Shown here: positions 15,466 through 19,757 of the stretch, piece by piece
How positions within the stretch are numbered: the stretch's first letter is position 1
How the letters are laid out: each line of letters starts with the position of its first letter
NCBI GenBank assembly: GCA_947178455.1
Contig: CAMWYI010000015.1
Span: 1-19,757 of the forward strand
DNA length: 19,757 nt
Direction of reading: 5' to 3'
DNA from: an uncultured Alistipes sp.
GTDB lineage: Bacteria > Bacteroidota > Bacteroidia > Bacteroidales > Rikenellaceae
Notes under the pieces: model-generated
Seen by the model: the letters and a program-made list of their open reading frames with translations, nothing else
Database searches by the model: none
Told to the model about the DNA's origin: nothing
Position numbers and translations under genes: made by a program

Positions 15466-16977
15466 CTATTGCAACGTGTAGGCAATATTCTGCTCGATTT
15501 GGGGGTTGGCCTGAATCTCCTTGGTCGGAATGGGCCACAAGAAGAACGGGTCATCGGCCGCACGAGTGCAGGAGGCGTAATTGGCGCCGGACATCACCAA
15601 GTCGGGATTCTGACCGGCCGAACGCGTGAAGCCCATATGCCAACGCTTCAGGTCGTAGAGCCGGAAACCCTCGCCGAAGAGCTCGCGGACACGCTCGTCG
15701 CGAATCTGCCGCATCAGCTCGACACCCGAGTAGTTCTCTTCGACCCAACCGGCGATGCGTTTCGTGCGCAAATCGTTCAGGTACTTGTTGGCGACGATTT
15801 CCGAACCCGCTTTGTTGGCCGCAGCTTCGGCTGCAATCAGATACATTTCCGAGATGCGGAAAATTTTGGGTTTGTTCTTGTAGTTCGTCACGGCCGAGTA
15901 GAGCGACTGGTTGCCGGGGTACTTCACCAAGAGGGTCAGACGGCCCGTAACCGGCGATTTGATGTCGCGTTCGTCGAAATAGCTGGCATAACGGATGTCG
16001 TTCGCCTTGTCGTAGAGCGCCAAAGCCCAATCTTCGGGAACGTACTGAGGGTTGTCTTCGCCCGCCTCGCCCGACGTGTTGTAGATGAAGTACGGATAGG
16101 CATTGCCGGTATCGTCGGGGCCGGTCATGGCAGCCTGCCACAGCGTCTCTTGGAGGTTGTCCTTCACCCAGCCTTCGGCGTAATCGGACTGGCTGTCGAC
16201 AAGCTGATAGACACCGCCGTCGATAAGGCCTTTGGCTTTCACCAACGCCGTATCGTAATCGTGCATGGTCAAAGCCACGCGAGCCTGCAAGGCAGCGACG
16301 ACATCGGCCGTAACGTAAGCCGAATTAGGCGTACCTGCGGTATGGATGTATTTTTCGGCTTCGCCCAAATCGGTTACGATTTGCTCGAACGTCTTAGCCA
16401 ACGAACCGCGCGAAGGATATTTGCTCGCATCGCCCGTAGGTTCGTATTTCGTTACGACCGGAACGCCGTATTTGTCGGCAGCCGTATCGGGGTCGTAGTC
16501 TTCGCAGAAGTACTGCGCCAGATTGAAATACATGTGCGCACGGATGTAGCAGGCTTCGCCGTAGTACTGTTCGACCAGCGCGGCATCGGCCGAGCTCAAC
16601 GTCCCTGCGGCGAGCAGTTTCTGCGTACCATCGATCAGGAAGTTCGCATTGGCGATGTAGCCGTACAGACCGAACCACACCGTCGAGGCCACATCTTCGG
16701 ATGCCGTCACCGCATAGTGGTAGAACGCACCCTGAAAGTTACCGAAATTCTTTACGGCATGGTAGAGGTCCGTCTGCAAGTCGGGAGCATAGATGAACGC
16801 ACCCGTGAAAGCGTACTTCATCCCCGAATACAAACCGGTGCGGAACGCTTGGCAGTCGGCGACACTCTCCATCGCCTCGGTCGTGTTGATGGCCGTATCG
16901 GGATATTTGTCCAAGTTGCAAGCCGTCGCGATGAAAACAGCGAACAGCGAAGCAAGAATTATTTTCGTATTTTTCAT
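15466..16977 (-). CDS. SusD/RagB-family surface lipoprotein (second locus)
   Basis: This is a 503-aa SusD-like protein with lipobox IATAC (Cys20) followed by NLDKYPDTAI, the classic start of mature SusD family members (C-x-L-D-x-P). Internal marks are ANFLIDG, YYGEACYIRAHMYFNL with a following Gly-Val-Pro-Val-Val strand, and the conserved C-terminal block RDERVRELFGEGFRLYDL with KRW. It ends in the typical NPQIEQN region. It pairs with the SusC 22 nt upstream. It is only distantly similar to the SusD encoded at 4645-6135, so the two loci probably take up different ligands. The M64 peptidase downstream suggests a peptide or glycopeptide ligand, which is an inference. Confidence 0.94.
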   Translation of the reverse strand: MKNTKIILASLFAVFIATACNLDKYPDTAINTTEAMESVADCQAFRTGLYSGMKYAFTGAFIYAPDLQTDLYHAVKNFGNFQGAFYHYAVTASEDVASTVWFGLYGYIANANFLIDGTQKLLAAGTLSSADAALVEQYYGEACYIRAHMYFNLAQYFCEDYDPDTAADKYGVPVVTKYEPTGDASKYPSRGSLAKTFEQIVTDLGEAEKYIHTAGTPNSAYVTADVVAALQARVALTMHDYDTALVKAKGLIDGGVYQLVDSQSDYAEGWVKDNLQETLWQAAMTGPDDTGNAYPYFIYNTSGEAGEDNPQYVPEDWALALYDKANDIRYASYFDERDIKSPVTGRLTLLVKYPGNQSLYSAVTNYKNKPKIFRISEMYLIAAEAAANKAGSEIVANKYLNDLRTKRIAGWVEENYSGVELMRQIRDERVRELFGEGFRLYDLKRWHMGFTRSAGQNPDLVMSGANYASCTRAADDPFFLWPIPTKEIQANPQIEQNIAYTLQ

Positions 16978-16999
16978 AATCGTCGTACTGTTTTTGTGT

Positions 17000-19757
17000 T
17001 TAGAACGTCAATTCGGCACCGAATACGATCTGACGCGAGTTGGGGTACAGACCGCTCGTAGCATTGCCGTATCCTACCTCGGGGTCGTAGCCGGCGAAAT
17101 CGGTAACCGTCCACAGGTTGCGGCCCGTAGCATAGATTTTCACGCCCGACAGGAAGCCGCTCTTGCGAATCAACGATTGCGGGAAGGTGTACGACAGCGA
17201 AAGATTCTTCAAACGCATGAACGAAGCATTGGAGAAGCGTCGAGTATCATGATAGAATTTCGTACCGTACTTCGGAACATCGGTAATCTGTCCGGGAGTC
17301 GTCCACATATCGAGCATTTTCTTCTCGAAGTTGCTGTTGAACAACTGATCCGTCGGGTTCATCGTATAGAAACGCTCGTTGATGAAGATGTAACGCGAGC
17401 CGATCCACGAGAAGTCGGCATTCAGGCCGATGCCCTTCCACGAGAAGTTGGTCGAAAAACCGCCCGACCACGGAGCGTTGGTATCCCAGCCGTTGAACTG
17501 CATGATGTCGTCCGAATAGACTTTGGTCTTGTTGCCGTTCAGGTCGTACCACATGGGCGAACCATCGGCCGGGTCGACACCCGCCGAAATCTGGGTGAAC
17601 ACCAGCGACGAGGGTTTACCCACCTGATATTTCAAGCTGTAATCGGGAAACGCGAGTTCATCGAGACCCTGATAGAGTTTCGTAATCTGGTTCTTGTTGT
17701 AGTTGACGTTGGCGCTGACGCTCCAGTAAACGTTCTTGGTGTGAATCAGGTCGACGTTCAATTCCAAGTCGACACCGCGATTGAACATCTCGCCGATGTT
17801 GCCCATACCGCTGGCGTGGCCCGTCGTACCCGAGAAAGGCAACTCCATCAACAGGTCGGTCGATTTCTTGTTGTAGAACTGGAAATTGAAGCCTACGCGG
17901 TCGGCCAAACGTCCGTTGATGCCGATGTTGAGCGTAGCCACCGTTTCCCAAGTCAGGTCGGCGTTCGGAACCTGTGCAAGTCCCCAACCGGCTTGTCCGT
18001 TGTATTTCGGGCCTGCGCCGACCAAACCGAGCGATTCGTACCAGCCGGACAATCCCGAGTTACCGGTCGTACCGTAGCTGACGGTGACATTCAGGTCGTT
18101 CAGCCATTTCACGCCTTGCAGGAATTTCTCGTTCTTGGCTTTCCACATCGCGCCGACCGAATAGAACGTGGCGTAACGGTGATTCTTGCCGAACAGCGAC
18201 GAACCGTCGGTACGCACCGAAGCGTCGACGAAATAACGTCCGTTGTAATTATAGTTCAGGTTGGCGAAGAACGAGTTGAAAGAACACTCCTCGTTGTGAC
18301 CACCCCAGCTTTCGATTTTCGTAGTCGTCTCGAATGCCGTCAAACGGTCGTCGGACAAACCCGAGCCCGTAGCATTGAATTTTTTGTCGTGCTTGATAAT
18401 CGATTCATGACCGAGCAAAATCGTGAAGAAATGCTCTTGGGCGATGTTGTTCTTGTACTCGATGGTATTGGTCGACGACAACTGATAGTAGCGTTGGAAT
18501 GCCTGCGAGTTGCGGCCACGGAAAGAGACCGGCGTGTACGACGGCATATTGATGCTTTCGTTCGTGTAATCGAACGCATCGATTGCCTGCTGGGCACGCA
18601 TGGTCAAACCTTTCACCGGACGAATCTCGAAATAGGTCTGCCCCATAAGGTCAACCGATTGGCGATCGTTCGTATTATATTTGTAGTACTCGTTCAAGTC
18701 AAGCATCTGATTCTGGAACGGGTAAATCCACTGCACGTCGCCGTAGGAAACGGTACCGTCTTCGTTGTAAATCAACTCATAGGGAGTATAATAAGGCAGA
18801 CCCGTCACAGCTTGGAGAATCGGCGATTGCGTGTACCAGCCGGTCGTAATCGTGCGGTATTTAGAATAAGTCAGAGCGACGTTGGTACCGAATTTCAACC
18901 AGCTCGTGAGATTGGTGTCCAAATTCGTACGGAACGTCACACGGTCGACGCTCGAATTGGCTTTCGAGGTACCCTGCTCCGAGTAGTAACCGAGCGAAGC
19001 ATAGTAGGTCGTATTCTCCGTAGCACCGCGCATCGAAGCGTCGAACTGCATCATCGGAGCGGCATCGTCGAACAGATAGTTCGTCCAGTCGAAATTGATG
19101 TTGTTGCCGAGAATGAAGGCCTTTTTCGCCTGATAAGCGGCATCGGTCTTCAACGACGGAATACACATCTCCTCGAACTGCATCAGTTCGGCGCTGTTCA
19201 TCATATCCATGTTGTAGTTGGTCAGCATGGAAACACCGTACTGCGCACGCAGCGAGATGCTCGGTTTTTCGCCTTTCTTACCTTTTTTGGTCGAGATGAA
19301 AATCACACCGTTGGCAGCACGCGAACCGTAGATAGCGGTCGACGAGGCATCTTTCAGAATGGAGATGTTCTCAATGTCCTGCGGGTTGATGCTCGAGAAG
19401 ACGCTCGAACTTACGGGAACACCGTCCAAAATATACAACGGAGCATTGCTCAGATTCAACGACGATTCGCCGCGCAGACGAATGGAAACCGAGCTCTGCG
19501 GTTCACCCGACGAGTTGAAAATCTGCAGACCCGGAACTTTGCCCTGCAAGGCATCGCCCACGTTCGCCGAAGGGCGTTCGGCGATTTCCGCAGCCTTAAT
19601 CGTCGAAACCGAACCGACGATATTGCCGATTTTCTGTCCCGAACCGTAGCCGATGACAACTACATCGTCGATAGCTTTCGTATCTTCGTCCAGAGAGATT
19701 GCGAATTTGGTTTTGCCGGCGATGGCCACCGACTTGGTCTGGTAACCGATGAACGAT
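17000..19757 (-). CDS. SusC/RagA-family TonB-dependent transporter (5'-truncated)
   Basis: About 918 residues of a SusC-like transporter are visible, with the N-terminus cut by the right window edge. The open frame starts within the end of the carboxypeptidase-D-like domain (SFIGYQTKSV), so a GTG at 19727-19729 is internal and not the start. A TonB-box-like segment (IDDVVVIGYGSGQ) follows. The plug carries LQGKVPGLQIFNSSGEPQ, IRLRGESSLN, APLYILDGVPV and LKDASSTAIYGSRAANGVI. The beta-barrel ends in VFGAELTF with a C-terminal Phe. It should import the ligand captured by the adjacent SusD, with TonB energy. It is the first visible gene of a - strand operon running at least to 13518 and possibly to 11207. 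Confidence 0.95.
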   Translation of the reverse strand, partial: SFIGYQTKSVAIAGKTKFAISLDEDTKAIDDVVVIGYGSGQKIGNIVGSVSTIKAAEIAERPSANVGDALQGKVPGLQIFNSSGEPQSSVSIRLRGESSLNLSNAPLYILDGVPVSSSVFSSINPQDIENISILKDASSTAIYGSRAANGVIFISTKKGKKGEKPSISLRAQYGVSMLTNYNMDMMNSAELMQFEEMCIPSLKTDAAYQAKKAFILGNNINFDWTNYLFDDAAPMMQFDASMRGATENTTYYASLGYYSEQGTSKANSSVDRVTFRTNLDTNLTSWLKFGTNVALTYSKYRTITTGWYTQSPILQAVTGLPYYTPYELIYNEDGTVSYGDVQWIYPFQNQMLDLNEYYKYNTNDRQSVDLMGQTYFEIRPVKGLTMRAQQAIDAFDYTNESINMPSYTPVSFRGRNSQAFQRYYQLSSTNTIEYKNNIAQEHFFTILLGHESIIKHDKKFNATGSGLSDDRLTAFETTTKIESWGGHNEECSFNSFFANLNYNYNGRYFVDASVRTDGSSLFGKNHRYATFYSVGAMWKAKNEKFLQGVKWLNDLNVTVSYGTTGNSGLSGWYESLGLVGAGPKYNGQAGWGLAQVPNADLTWETVATLNIGINGRLADRVGFNFQFYNKKSTDLLMELPFSGTTGHASGMGNIGEMFNRGVDLELNVDLIHTKNVYWSVSANVNYNKNQITKLYQGLDELAFPDYSLKYQVGKPSSLVFTQISAGVDPADGSPMWYDLNGNKTKVYSDDIMQFNGWDTNAPWSGGFSTNFSWKGIGLNADFSWIGSRYIFINERFYTMNPTDQLFNSNFEKKMLDMWTTPGQITDVPKYGTKFYHDTRRFSNASFMRLKNLSLSYTFPQSLIRKSGFLSGVKIYATGRNLWTVTDFAGYDPEVGYGNATSGLYPNSRQIVFGAELTF

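Noticed and set aside
15469..17061. Long + strand open frame (530 codons) opposite the second SusD gene
   Set aside because: Antisense shadow of an unmistakable SusD. Composition is typical of reverse-frame translation of GC-rich coding DNA.
19727..19729. GTG as the start of the second SusC
   Set aside because: Upstream codons SFIGYQTKS continue the conserved carboxypeptidase-D-like domain to the window edge, so the gene is truncated rather than starting here.

Overview
The window comes from a gut-type Bacteroidota chromosome, most likely order Bacteroidales and possibly a fairly GC-rich group such as Alistipes/Rikenellaceae. The evidence is two SusC/SusD outer-membrane uptake pairs, many lipoproteins with Bacteroidetes-style acidic residues after the lipobox cysteine, BACON domains, A-rich translation starts, and a TTTG / TAnnTTTG promoter in front of ispG. 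Stretches counted by hand are about 55-57% GC. The genus is an inference.

Region 1 (1-4496, + strand) is a compact sialic-acid operon. It holds the 3' part of a DapA/N-acetylneuraminate-lyase-family aldolase, a GH33 sialidase with an ordinary signal peptide starting 2 nt after the lyase stop, a second GH33 sialidase that is a lipoprotein, and a large surface lipoprotein with two prealbumin-like repeats and a C-terminal beta-rich module. It ends in a perfect 17-bp hairpin terminator. One reading is that the lipoprotein sialidase trims host glycans at the surface, the secreted one acts in the periplasm, and the lyase breaks down the product or a related acid in the cytoplasm.

Region 2 (4591-9381, - strand) is a SusC/SusD pair that converges on the sialidase operon, with its own terminator. 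It is probably the outer-membrane importer used with the sialidases, although it is transcribed separately.

Region 3 (9382-11196) is an AT-rich divergent promoter region followed by ispG, a housekeeping isoprenoid gene of the MEP pathway. ispG ends at a hairpin that can serve as a terminator in both directions.

Region 4 (11207-19757, - strand) is a second SusC/SusD locus, cut by the window end. The order of transcription is SusC (partial), SusD, a Calx-beta-like lipoprotein, a second beta-sandwich lipoprotein, a hairpin, a small Cys-rich lipoprotein, and an M64-family (IgA-peptidase-like) metallopeptidase lipoprotein with BACON domains. The peptidase suggests that this locus targets proteins or glycoproteins. 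Taken together, the window looks like a host-glycoprotein foraging island, with desialylation on one side and proteolysis plus uptake on the other, and a housekeeping gene between them. No mobile element, CRISPR array, tRNA or rRNA was found, and no local regulator (hybrid two-component system, SusR or ECF/anti-sigma pair) lies inside the window.
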